In this document: piece after piece, positions 1 to 6,649 of the stretch | Numbering within the stretch: the stretch's first letter is position 1 | Layout of the letters: every line of letters begins with the position of its first letter | Assembly: GCA_016932235.1 (NCBI GenBank) | Contig: JAFGDF010000231.1 | Coordinates: 1 to 8,383 of the forward strand | Direction of reading: 5' to 3' | Length of the DNA: 8,383 nucleotides | DNA from: Deltaproteobacteria bacterium | GTDB lineage: Bacteria; Desulfobacterota; DSM-4660; Desulfatiglandales; HGW-15 | Notes under the pieces: model-generated | The model's input: only the letters and a program-made list of their open reading frames with translations | The model's database searches: none | Told to the model about the DNA's origin: nothing | Program-made: the position numbers and the translations under genes

Positions 1-661
1 CCAGTCTTCCTCTTACCGCGAGTCTTTCAATATTATCGGTCATGGATTCCCACTCAGGAAGCAGTTCATTATCATCATCATTATTGACGATAATAATCTC
101 CGGTTTTGCTGAAAGGAATGTGAATCCCTTTAATTCAGGGGCATTTGACAGTTCAGGTTTCTCACGCAAAGGCCTGCCGCTTTCAAGCAGCTCTCTTGAC
201 TTCTTTATCAGAGAATATTCATTTTCATCTTCCTTCTTGCCCCTTTTAAGATCCAGTTCGATCCTTTCAACCCTTTTCTCCGCAACGGACAGATCGTTGA
301 TGATCATCTCATCTTCCAGATTTCTGTAATCTTCCTCGGATTTTGGAGCGATTCCGCCCGCACCGGGAAAGTTACGCACGACATGGATAAATGCATCACA
401 CGCCCTGGCCTGATTCCATGTTATACTTTCGGAGCCTGTAGCAGAGTCCGATGGAAGGAGATATTCCACCACCGCGTAGATGGTCTTTTTAGGCTTATAA
501 ACGGCTGACAGGTAATTAATCCTCTGGTCCAGGACCTTGACCATGCCTCTCATCTGATCCCTGTGTGAAGCAATCGCTTCCTCATCTCCCCTGGCGCCTG
601 TCAAGGCGCTGAATATCGTTGATCTCCCTGATTGGGGAAGCCCTATAATTCCAAGTTTCAT
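1..661 (-). CDS. YchF/Obg-related GTPase-like protein, N-terminal part (C-terminus outside window)
   Basis: Reading leftwards from an ATG at 661, about 220 codons stay open to the window edge, so the C-terminus is missing. An AAGGA ribosome binding site (669-673) lies 7 bases upstream. The protein opens MKLGIIGLPQSGRSTIFSAL, a G1/P-loop in the same place as the GLPNVGKST loop of YchF. Further YchF-like segments follow: a 'KPKKT..VEY' stretch at about residues 57-69, 'ACDAFIHVVRNF' at about 87-98 (YchF has 'AIGHVVRCF'), a charged helical hairpin at about 120-165, and 'FTFLSAKPEIIIVNN' at about 180-195 (YchF 'LSFLTLKP'). Two oddities are visible: the P-loop lysine is arginine, and the DxxG switch II motif of YchF is absent after 'VVEY'. 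It is therefore probably a divergent YchF paralogue rather than the housekeeping protein, and it may bind nucleotide poorly. The TGS-like C-terminal domain of YchF would lie beyond the window. Confidence 0.8.
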   Translation of the reverse strand, partial: MKLGIIGLPQSGRSTIFSALTGARGDEEAIASHRDQMRGMVKVLDQRINYLSAVYKPKKTIYAVVEYLLPSDSATGSESITWNQARACDAFIHVVRNFPGAGGIAPKSEEDYRNLEDEMIINDLSVAEKRVERIELDLKRGKKEDENEYSLIKKSRELLESGRPLREKPELSNAPELKGFTFLSAKPEIIIVNNDDDNELLPEWESMTDNIERLAVRGRL

Positions 662-757
662 TCAATAATCCTTACTTTTAATACTACGCACCTGATTTCG
701 AGTCCTGATGCGATCAACTTTATAATTATTGACAAAGTCGTAAAAAGTCGAAAAACC

Positions 758-780
758 CCCTCTCCATCGATGGGAGAGGG
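758..780. repeat. Hairpin 1 of the intergenic repeat
   Basis: CCCTCTCC at 758-765 pairs perfectly with GGAGAGGG at 773-780 around a 7-base loop. It is followed by a G-rich TTGGGGTGAGGG tract (781-792). There is no T-run after it on the plus strand; on the minus strand the downstream bases read TTTTTCGACTTTTT, so it could act as a weak terminator in that direction. Confidence 0.7.
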
Positions 781-837
781 TTGGGGTGAGGGTGAAAAAG
801 GCAGTAATTCAAGCGCTTACATCCCCCTCCCCTTCAT

Positions 838-858
838 CCCCTCCCACAAGGGGAGGGG
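838..858. repeat. Hairpin 2 of the intergenic repeat
   Basis: CCCCTCCC at 838-845 pairs perfectly with GGGAGGGG at 851-858 around a 5-base loop. An unpaired C-rich tract (822-840) precedes it. Like hairpin 1, it is an internal part of the MITE-like element. Confidence 0.7.
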
Positions 859-952
859 CATTAGGACTTTTAGGAGTTCATCAATTATGAACTTTAAGCA
901 TATTCAAAGCCTATTCGTTTTCATGGAAGGAATCAATAGCATTTTTATTTAC

Positions 953-981
953 TTGATAATTAATATATTTTTCTTGATAAA
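953..981 (+). promoter_or_regulatory. Predicted sigma70-type promoter for the tetR-transporter operon
   Basis: The -35 box is TTGATA (953-958, 5 of 6 to consensus), the spacer is exactly 17 bases, and the -10 box is GATAAA (976-981, 4 of 6). The surrounding DNA is very AT-rich. The predicted start of transcription, near 988, lies just upstream of the palindrome at 1000-1015, which fits control by a repressor bound downstream of the start. Other AT-rich hexamers nearby could also serve. Confidence 0.45.
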
Positions 982-999
982 ATAGTTTAACCATATATA

Positions 1000-1015
1000 T
1001 TAACTAAAAAGTTAA
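1000..1015. promoter_or_regulatory. Candidate TetR-family operator, perfect palindrome
   Basis: TTAACT-AAAA-AGTTAA has perfect 6-base arms around a 4-base centre. It sits between the predicted promoter and the repressor start codon (1034). A further related half-site, AGTTTAA, is at 984-990. TetR-family dimers bind palindromes of about this size and commonly repress their own promoter. The assignment rests on position and symmetry only, and AT-rich DNA yields such palindromes by chance more often than balanced DNA does. Confidence 0.45.
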
Positions 1016-1033
1016 AATAATAACGGACACATT

Positions 1034-1666
1034 ATGGAGAAAATAACCCAGAAGGAGAAACGGGACGAATCGGTCCGAAAGATATTGGTTGCTGCCATGG
1101 AAGTCTTTGCTGAGGTCGGTTTTTCAGGTGCAAGGATGGATGAAATAGCGAAAAAAGCCGGTATCAACAAGGCCATGATATATTACCGGATTGGGGACAA
1201 AAAAACATTACATACACAGGTTCTTCATTATGTTTTTGGAGATACGGCAATGGAGATCGCGGAAAAGATAGCCGGCAGCCGATCCCCGGAGGAAAAACTC
1301 AGGATATATTTAAGGGATGTATTGTCTATTGTTGAAAGAAACCCCTTTATCCCGAGAATAATGATGTGGGAATTTGCTTCCGGCGGATTGAACGTACCTG
1401 AGGTCTTTGTCCAGGACCTTGGACAGCTAATTCAAATCCTGATAGAAATTCTTGGGGAGGGTGTTGAAAATGGTACATTTATCAAGACCAATCCCCTTTT
1501 GCCGCACCTGATGGCTGTCGGCGCATTGGTTTTTTACCGGGTATCCGAACCCATAAGGGGAAAAAATAAAACAAAGCAGATGGAATTTATGATATCTGAT
1601 AAAGATTCCGGTAAAAAAGCCCTGTCGGATATTGTGGAACTCGTTTTAAGGGCATTGAAAAAATGA
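1034..1666 (+). CDS. TetR/AcrR-family transcriptional repressor (CecR/YbiH-like position)
   Basis: A 210-residue protein of normal length for a TetR regulator. Residues 12-60 form the N-terminal DNA-binding domain: the helix 'ILVAAMEVFAEVGF' is followed by the helix-turn-helix at about 34-53 (DEIAKKAGINKAMIYYRI) and the family-typical 'GDKKTL'. The rest is an all-helical ligand-binding and dimerisation domain (about 65-208), which includes 'NPFIPRIMMWEFASGG' at 103-118. That C-terminal part gives no clue to the inducer. The ATG at 1034 is preceded by a weak CGGA (1024-1027). It is the first gene of the transporter operon, 27 bases ahead of the adaptor gene, and a palindrome lies just upstream. 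Autorepression with co-control of the exporter is therefore likely. E. coli CecR (YbiH) occupies the same position before ybhGFSR. Family is certain; the exact orthology is inferred from context. Confidence 0.93.
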   Translation: MEKITQKEKRDESVRKILVAAMEVFAEVGFSGARMDEIAKKAGINKAMIYYRIGDKKTLHTQVLHYVFGDTAMEIAEKIAGSRSPEEKLRIYLRDVLSIVERNPFIPRIMMWEFASGGLNVPEVFVQDLGQLIQILIEILGEGVENGTFIKTNPLLPHLMAVGALVFYRVSEPIRGKNKTKQMEFMISDKDSGKKALSDIVELVLRALKK

Positions 1667-1693
1667 GATCATGGTTGTCGAGGGGATGTTGAA

Positions 1694-2860
1694 GTGAGAA
1701 AACGTATTGTAATCATCATTTTTCTTTCTCTACTTATTGGAGTAAGTCTCCTGGTCTATTACGGGCAAAAGGAAAGGCAGTTAGCGGAACAATTCTACTC
1801 GGGTACGATTGAGGCAAGGCAGGCAAACCTTTCCTTTCAGGTCAGCGGCCGTGTAACGGATATATTGGTTGATGAAGGTCAGAAGGTAGCACAGGGTCAA
1901 ATGCTTGCCGTTATTGACGACTCGGAATTTGTGGCCCGTTGCGAACAGGCCGGAGAAAATCTTGAGGCATCAAAAAAGGCCCTTAAGCATCTTGAACAGG
2001 CGCTGGAAATCCAGAAAAAGACTTTACCTGTCGAGGTTGAAAGGGCAGGCGCAGTCGTTGACGCCCTCCGCTCTCAACTCAGGGAGCTTGAGGCGGGATA
2101 TCAATCCCAGGATATAGAAAAGTCCCGTCTAACTTTGCTTGCATCCAGGGCAGTCATGGAAATAGCCCTGAAAGATAAGAACAGATATGATGAGTTATTT
2201 GAGGGAAAAATTATCTCCGAGAAGGAAAGGGAAGCTATAGGTCTTCGATATGAAACCGCCTTGAGAGAATACGAACGGGCCAGGGAAAATTACGATCAAC
2301 TCAGCAAGGGATTTAGAGAAGAAAGCATTCAAACCGCCAGGGCCAGACTTTCAGAGGGCGAGGCAATGCTGAAACAGGCAAAGAGCAACCTGGATAAAAT
2401 AGGTCTCAGTAAAACGGAGATAGAGAGGGCCAGGGCCCAGGTCCGGGCATCTGAAGCCGCCCTTAATCTGGCGGAAACACAACTGGGTTTTACTAAAATC
2501 ACAGCTCCTTTTGAAGGTATCATCACCAGCAGGAATGTTGAAAAGGGAGAGATTGTTACCATCGGGCGGGAACTCTTTTCCCTGTCTGACCTCTCTTCAG
2601 TGGATCTCAAGATATTTGTGGATGAGACGGAGATCGGTGCTGTCAAGCCGGGCCGGCCTGTTGCGATCAAGGTGGATACATTCCCGGATAAACTTTTTCA
2701 TGGGAAGGTGTCCTTCATATCATCCGAGGGTGAATTCACACCAAAGATCATCCAGACAAGGAAAGAAAGGGTCAAGCTCGTATATATGGTAAAGGTCCTT
2801 ATCCCCAATCCTGATCTTGAACTTAAACCCGGGATGCCCGCAGATGCATGGTTACGATAA
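1694..2860 (+). CDS. ybhG: HlyD-family membrane fusion / periplasmic adaptor protein (YbhG-like)
   Basis: The 388-residue periplasmic adaptor of an ABC exporter. A GTG start at 1694 is chosen because AGGGG (1681-1685) lies 8 bases upstream and the hydrophobic anchor begins at once. Residues 4-23 form an uncleaved signal-anchor with no lipobox cysteine. Residues 36-78 are the first half of the lipoyl-like domain ('SGRVTDILVDEGQKVAQGQ'), about 80-263 a long, Lys/Glu-rich alpha-helical coiled-coil hairpin, and 265-302 the second lipoyl half ('ITAPFEGIITSRNVEKGE'). A beta-barrel domain follows to the end, with 'EGEFTPK..QTRKERVKLVY' at 345-364 and the closing 'LKPGMPADAWL'. It is longer than E. 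coli YbhG (about 330 residues), which suggests an extended hairpin. Its 3' end overlaps the next gene by 17 bases. The family is clear; the ybhG symbol rests on operon order and domain pattern. Confidence 0.92.
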   Translation: MRKRIVIIIFLSLLIGVSLLVYYGQKERQLAEQFYSGTIEARQANLSFQVSGRVTDILVDEGQKVAQGQMLAVIDDSEFVARCEQAGENLEASKKALKHLEQALEIQKKTLPVEVERAGAVVDALRSQLRELEAGYQSQDIEKSRLTLLASRAVMEIALKDKNRYDELFEGKIISEKEREAIGLRYETALREYERARENYDQLSKGFREESIQTARARLSEGEAMLKQAKSNLDKIGLSKTEIERARAQVRASEAALNLAETQLGFTKITAPFEGIITSRNVEKGEIVTIGRELFSLSDLSSVDLKIFVDETEIGAVKPGRPVAIKVDTFPDKLFHGKVSFISSEGEFTPKIIQTRKERVKLVYMVKVLIPNPDLELKPGMPADAWLR

Positions 2861-3647
2861 ATTATCATCCGATTTAAACCTTTCCAACAAAACAAAAGTC
2901 CCCATTATCCATATAAAAGGTGTGTCAAAGCGCTTCGGAGAGTTAGAGGCTGTCGGGCCGACAGATCTGGACATAGAGGGAGGGATTATATTCGGTCTTA
3001 TAGGTTCCGACGGCGCCGGCAAATCCACATTACTCCGGATGCTGGCGACAATGATCAGGCCCACCCGGGGCCGAATAACCATAGACGGTTTGGATACGAT
3101 CAGGCAAAAAACTGGAATAAAAGTTCTGATCGGTTATATGCCTCAACGGTTTGGTCTGTACCAGGACCTGACGGTTGGAGAAAATCTCGATTTTTTCATG
3201 GATATATTCGGTATATCAGCTAAGGAGCGCAAAAGGAGAAGAGAAAGGTATCTGGGGTTTTCAAACCTTTTACCTTTTTTGGAGAGGCCCGCAGGGGCCC
3301 TGTCAGGAGGAATGAAACAGAAGCTCGGGCTTGCCTGTGTACTGGTTCATGAGCCCAAAATTCTTATTCTTGACGAACCAACAAACGGAGTTGATCCCGT
3401 ATCCCGAAAGGAATTCTGGGATATCCTGTTCGAGATGAAAGGGGAGGGTATGACGATCGTCATATCAACCGCATATCTGGATGAGGGTGAAAAATGTGAC
3501 CGGCTCGCCCTTATGCACAAATCCAGGATAATCGAAAGTGGTGCCCCCGGCCTTATCAGGGAAGGTTCGCCGGACCTTGAAGAGGCCATGATTCGGCGCA
3601 TTAAGGATGTAGACCAGGAGCTTGTCCATGACCGTTTTGGAATATGA
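2844..3647 (+). CDS. ABC transporter ATPase 1 (equivalent to YbhF N-terminal half)
   Basis: A 267-residue cytoplasmic ATPase of an ABC-2 type exporter. Visible motifs are Walker A GSDGAGKS (54-61), Q-loop Gln101 in 'GYMPQRFGLYQDLT', the canonical signature LSGGMKQ (153-159), Walker B ILILDEP (173-179) and the D-loop 'NGVDP'. The switch region reads ISTAYLDE, with Ala210 where histidine is normal. The Walker A with Asp ('xDGAGKS') and the His-less switch resemble the first ATPase domain of YbhF and RbbA. The ATG at 2844 is preferred: it overlaps the adaptor gene by 17 bases and has GGGA (2831-2834) upstream. A TTG at 2817 is open in the same frame but would add nine residues with no conserved sequence. 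The short C-terminal tail 'DLEEAMIRRI' (about 244-253) is typical of this subfamily. The gene overlaps ATPase 2 by 20 bases, which implies coupled translation and near-equal amounts of the two subunits. Confidence 0.92.
   Translation: MHGYDKLSSDLNLSNKTKVPIIHIKGVSKRFGELEAVGPTDLDIEGGIIFGLIGSDGAGKSTLLRMLATMIRPTRGRITIDGLDTIRQKTGIKVLIGYMPQRFGLYQDLTVGENLDFFMDIFGISAKERKRRRERYLGFSNLLPFLERPAGALSGGMKQKLGLACVLVHEPKILILDEPTNGVDPVSRKEFWDILFEMKGEGMTIVISTAYLDEGEKCDRLALMHKSRIIESGAPGLIREGSPDLEEAMIRRIKDVDQELVHDRFGI
3616..3620 (+). promoter_or_regulatory. Ribosome binding site that fixes the start of ATPase 2
   Basis: AGGAG lies 7 bases before the ATG at 3628, the ideal spacing, and only 1 base before the in-frame TTG at 3622. 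It therefore decides for the ATG. It lies inside the end of the preceding ATPase gene. Confidence 0.75.
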
Positions 3648-4386
3648 TGATGTGGTGTGGGTAGAGGATCTGGAAAAAAGCTTCGGCAGGTTCAGGGCCG
3701 TGGACAGGATCTCCTTTTCGGTTAAAAAAGGGGAGATCTTCGGTTTTCTCGGACCGAACGGCGCGGGTAAATCAACAACCATCCGCATGCTCTGCGGGAT
3801 CATTTCCCCGACTTCGGGCAGGGGAAGCGTTGCGGGCAATGATATATTTACCGAGGCGGAGGAAATAAAGCATTCAATAGGCTACATGTCTCAAAAATTT
3901 TCCCTCTATGAAGATATGACGCCCTTTGAAAATATCCGTTTTTATCTGGGTGTCTATGATGTGCCCTCCGATCAATGGAAAGACAGGATGGAATGGGTCC
4001 TCGACATATCCAGATTGCGGGAGGTCCGGAACAGGATCACCCGGGAACTTCCGCCAGGCTGGCGTCAGAGACTCGCCCTCGGTTGCGCGCTGCTCCATAA
4101 ACCGGATATCCTTTTTCTTGATGAGCCTACATCCGGTGTGGACCCTATTACCAGGAGACATTTCTGGGACTTTATCAATCACCTCTCATCCGAGGGTATA
4201 ACCATATTCGTCACCACCCATTATATGGACGAGGCCCGTCATTGCGGAAGGATTGTGATGATAAACGAGGGCAGGATCGTTATTTCAGGGAGCCCTTCCG
4301 GGATTATAGATAAAACCTTTCCCGATAATCCGGAGGCGAACCTTAATGATGTATTTATCAGGCTCATGACACGGAGGGACAATTGA
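3628..4386 (+). CDS. ABC transporter ATPase 2 (equivalent to YbhF C-terminal half)
   Basis: A 252-residue ATPase, the likely heterodimer partner of the preceding gene product. Motifs are Walker A GPNGAGKS (42-49), Q-loop Gln89 in 'GYMSQKFSLYEDMT', Walker B ILFLDEP (161-167), the D-loop 'SGVDP' and the switch histidine His198 in 'VTTHYMDE'. The ABC signature is degenerate: residues 141-147 read LPPGWRQ where LSGGQ is expected, while the following 'RLALGCALLHKP' is well conserved. The second domain of YbhF likewise departs from LSGGQ. The catalytic Walker B glutamate (Glu166) is present. Translation probably starts at the ATG at 3628 behind a good AGGAG. The gene overlaps ATPase 1 by 20 bases and ends in a 4-base overlap with the first permease. 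In E. coli both halves are one polypeptide; here each has its own start and stop. Confidence 0.92.
   Translation: MTVLEYDDVVWVEDLEKSFGRFRAVDRISFSVKKGEIFGFLGPNGAGKSTTIRMLCGIISPTSGRGSVAGNDIFTEAEEIKHSIGYMSQKFSLYEDMTPFENIRFYLGVYDVPSDQWKDRMEWVLDISRLREVRNRITRELPPGWRQRLALGCALLHKPDILFLDEPTSGVDPITRRHFWDFINHLSSEGITIFVTTHYMDEARHCGRIVMINEGRIVISGSPSGIIDKTFPDNPEANLNDVFIRLMTRRDN
4373..4377 (+). promoter_or_regulatory. Ribosome binding site that supports a TTG start for permease 1
   Basis: GGAGG (4373-4377) lies 5 bases before TTG at 4383. No ATG or GTG in the permease frame occurs close by, so this strong site supports TTG initiation within the TTGA overlap. Confidence 0.7.
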
Positions 4387-5516
4387 ACCCGGTAAATGTA
4401 AAGGCTATTGCCCGGAAGGAATTCTACCACCTGATAAGGGATTTCAGGAGCCTATATCTGGCCTTTTTTATTCCCCTGCTCCTGATTCTCATGTTCGGTT
4501 ATGCCCTGAGCCTGGACGTCAATAACGTTAAAATAGTAATAGTGGACCAGGACAGGACACCCCGGAGTAGGGATCTGATTACAAAACTCGGTGCTTCATC
4601 ATATTTTAAGATAATAGAATATCTTCCGGACAGCAGATCCGCGACCGAATACCTTGATAAGGGCAAGACAACCATGGCTCTGATCATCCCGGCAGGCTGG
4701 ACCCGGGAGATCATGTCGGATCGCAAGGCCTCTATTCAGGTGATCCTTGACGGGAGTGATCCGAACTATGCCGGACTCTCAAGGGGTTACATAACCGCCT
4801 TTATTGATCAGTATAACCGCGACCAGCTTGAGGATTTTATCGACCGCAAAGGGATGGATAAGGTGAATCCCCCTGTTGACGGACGGATTCGCATCTGGTT
4901 TAACGAGGAAATGGAAAGCCGGAATTTCATCGTCCCGGGAATTATCGCTATCATCATCATGATCGTCGGGGTCATATTGACATCCCTTGTCATTGCCCGT
5001 GAATATGAGAACGGCACAATGGAGACAATCCTGTCACTCCCTGTCAACGCCGGGGAATTCCTGCTCGGAAAGGCCATGCCATATTTTTTTATCGGATTAA
5101 TTGATGTGCTTGTGGCGGTTCTCATGGGGCAGGTGCTTTTCGATGTCGTCATGAGGGGGAGCTTCTGGTTGATGGTCCTTGCCTCAACTATATATCTCTG
5201 GGTCGCTCTGAGCCTCGGTCTCCTGATCTCCGTTGTCACCAAGGCACAGCTTCTGGCAAATCAGATCGCCATCCTTGTCTCATTCCTCCCTTCCATGCTG
5301 CTTTCCGATTTTGTATTTCCTATTGAAAATATGCCCGGGTTCCTCCAGTTGATAACCCATATCGTACCCGCAAAATATTTCATTAATATCCTCAGCGGCC
5401 TTTATCTACGCAATCTGGGCTTTCTATACCTGTGGCAGGACTACCTTGTCCTGACGATTATGTTCCTTTTCCTCTCAAACGTCGCCTTCATAAGGCTCAG
5501 GAAAGAGGGGTTGTGA
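4383..5516 (+). CDS. ybhS: ABC-2 type permease 1 (YbhS-like)
   Basis: A 377-residue inner-membrane subunit of the ABC-2_membrane_3 type. One transmembrane segment lies near the N-terminus (about 23-43, 'LYLAFFIPLLLILMFGYAL'). A large non-cytoplasmic domain follows (about 44-182). Five hydrophobic segments come after it, at about 183-205, 232-252, 262-286, 290-313 and 350-370. The cytoplasmic 'REYENGTMETI' after the second segment is the family's REx3GTxE motif, which contacts the ATPase in related transporters. The N-terminal 'IARKEFYHLIRD' is the usual amphipathic interface helix. Its length equals that known for E. coli YbhS (about 377). Translation starts at TTG 4383, sharing TTGA with the stop of ATPase 2. 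Family assignment is firm; the symbol is by order and length. The substrate is unknown; E. coli ybhFSR has been linked to drug and cation export. Confidence 0.92.
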   Translation: MNPVNVKAIARKEFYHLIRDFRSLYLAFFIPLLLILMFGYALSLDVNNVKIVIVDQDRTPRSRDLITKLGASSYFKIIEYLPDSRSATEYLDKGKTTMALIIPAGWTREIMSDRKASIQVILDGSDPNYAGLSRGYITAFIDQYNRDQLEDFIDRKGMDKVNPPVDGRIRIWFNEEMESRNFIVPGIIAIIIMIVGVILTSLVIAREYENGTMETILSLPVNAGEFLLGKAMPYFFIGLIDVLVAVLMGQVLFDVVMRGSFWLMVLASTIYLWVALSLGLLISVVTKAQLLANQIAILVSFLPSMLLSDFVFPIENMPGFLQLITHIVPAKYFINILSGLYLRNLGFLYLWQDYLVLTIMFLFLSNVAFIRLRKEGL

Positions 5517-5517
5517 C

Positions 5518-6639
5518 ATGAAGCTGATCAGGGTAAGAGAACTGGTTCGTAAGGAGTTTATCCAGCTTTTCAGGGAAAAGAAGAACCTGCCTCTCCTGCT
5601 TGTAGCTCCCTTTATTCAATTGATCGCCTTCGGTTATGTGGTGACTACCGACGTGAGGGATATCCGTTTGGCCGTGCTTGACCTGTCCATGACAAAAGAG
5701 AGCCGGATCCTGAAAGATTCCTATGATGCAAGCAGGACATTCCGGATCACCCATAATCCCATGAATGCCAAAGAGCTTGAAGAGCTATTGCTTGTGGGAG
5801 AAGTCGACATGGCGATCAAGATAGGACCGGACTTCAGCGCCCTGATCCGCAGGGGGGAGTCCGCGCAGATACAGATCCTGGCCGACGGCAGCATGAGCAA
5901 TATAGCCGCCTCAAGGATTGCCTATACGTCGAGTGTCCTGAGCCGGTTTAATCAGGATATGATCAGGGACCTTTATCAAAGAAAGATAGAGTATGGTGAA
6001 ATAGATGCCAGAATAAGGACCTGGTACAATCCCAACCTTGACAGTCAGAACTTTTTCATCCCCGGTATCGTCGCCTTTTTGATAATGCTCATATGTCTCC
6101 TTTTTACATCCATGGCCATTATCAGGGAAAAGGAGGCGGGGACTATAGAACAGCTTATTGTAACACCCGTAAGACCATTTGAACTCATTCTGGGAAAGAC
6201 CATTCCCTACACCGTCATTGCCCTTGTCCAGATGGGCATGGTAATCAGTTTCGCGGTCTACTGGTTTGAACTCCCTCTGAGGGGAAGTCTGCTTGTCCTT
6301 TTTGTGGCGGTCTTTCTATTCCTTTTAAGCTCCCTTGGGATTGGGCTTTTCATATCAACCATCTCTAATACCCAGCAGCAGGCCATGATGACGACCTTCT
6401 TTTTTATTATGCCTTTCTTCATGCTGAGCGGACTCGTCTTTCCAATCGCGAATATGCCCCGGGTTATCCAGTGGTTCACATTCTTAAATCCATTGAGATA
6501 TTTCCTTGTAATTATCCGGGGTATTTTTCTGAAAGGGGTGGGGCTTGAGGCTCTCTGGCCTCAGTTTGTGGCCCTGCTAATCCTCGGGCTGGTAGTGTTT
6601 TCAGGTTCCGTAAGCTTTTTCAGAAAACGTATCGACTGA
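5518..6639 (+). CDS. ybhR: ABC-2 type permease 2 (YbhR-like)
   Basis: A 373-residue partner of permease 1 with the same plan. An interface helix 'LVRKEFIQLFREK' comes first, then a transmembrane segment at about 24-44, an extracytoplasmic domain at about 45-179, and five hydrophobic segments at about 180-202, 230-249, 256-280, 290-312 and 347-367. The motif 'REKEAGTIEQL' (203-213) corresponds to REYENGTMETI in permease 1. The two proteins are clear paralogues. The ATG at 5518 follows the previous stop by one base and has AGAGGGG (5504-5510) 7 bases upstream. It is the last gene of the operon. Its stop lies 10 bases from the end of the convergent smr gene, and no hairpin terminator is visible in that gap. 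Confidence 0.92.
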   Translation: MKLIRVRELVRKEFIQLFREKKNLPLLLVAPFIQLIAFGYVVTTDVRDIRLAVLDLSMTKESRILKDSYDASRTFRITHNPMNAKELEELLLVGEVDMAIKIGPDFSALIRRGESAQIQILADGSMSNIAASRIAYTSSVLSRFNQDMIRDLYQRKIEYGEIDARIRTWYNPNLDSQNFFIPGIVAFLIMLICLLFTSMAIIREKEAGTIEQLIVTPVRPFELILGKTIPYTVIALVQMGMVISFAVYWFELPLRGSLLVLFVAVFLFLLSSLGIGLFISTISNTQQQAMMTTFFFIMPFFMLSGLVFPIANMPRVIQWFTFLNPLRYFLVIIRGIFLKGVGLEALWPQFVALLILGLVVFSGSVSFFRKRID

Positions 6640-6649
6640 TCCCTCCTTT

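Larger units (their letters stand above)
725..888. mobile_element. MITE-like hairpin repeat with imperfect terminal inverted repeats
   Basis: The two ends are imperfect inverted repeats. The left end (725-749) contains GACAAAGTCGTAAAAAGTC, and the right end (865-888) reads GACTTTTAGGAGTTCATC and continues AATTAT. About 18 of 25 positions match with one gap. Between them are two strong G/C hairpins: CCCTCTCC (758-765) with GGAGAGGG (773-780), and CCCCTCCC (838-845) with GGGAGGGG (851-858). A 7-bp direct repeat AACTTTA lies just outside each end (716-722 and 890-896) and could be a target-site duplication, although 1-2 extra bases separate it from the termini. Elements built this way are common dispersed non-coding repeats in Desulfobacterota and other proteobacteria. 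The 117-codon open frame across it is low-complexity and has no coding character. Confidence 0.6.

Noticed and set aside
42..329. 95-codon plus-strand open frame rich in serine
   Set aside because: It is the antisense shadow of the GTPase-like gene; the serine runs come from the complement of GAA/GAT/AGG-rich codons.
758..858. Repeated C/G-rich hairpins as a CRISPR array
   Set aside because: The two hairpins differ in sequence, there are no regular spacers, and the whole has terminal inverted repeats as in a MITE-like element.
632..985. 117-codon plus-strand open frame
   Set aside because: It crosses the hairpin repeat, overlaps the start of the GTPase-like gene, has low-complexity sequence and no ribosome site, and encodes nothing recognisable.
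2817..2843. TTG start for ATPase 1
   Set aside because: It would extend the protein by nine residues coded inside the adaptor gene, with no conserved sequence; the ATG at 2844 is more plausible.
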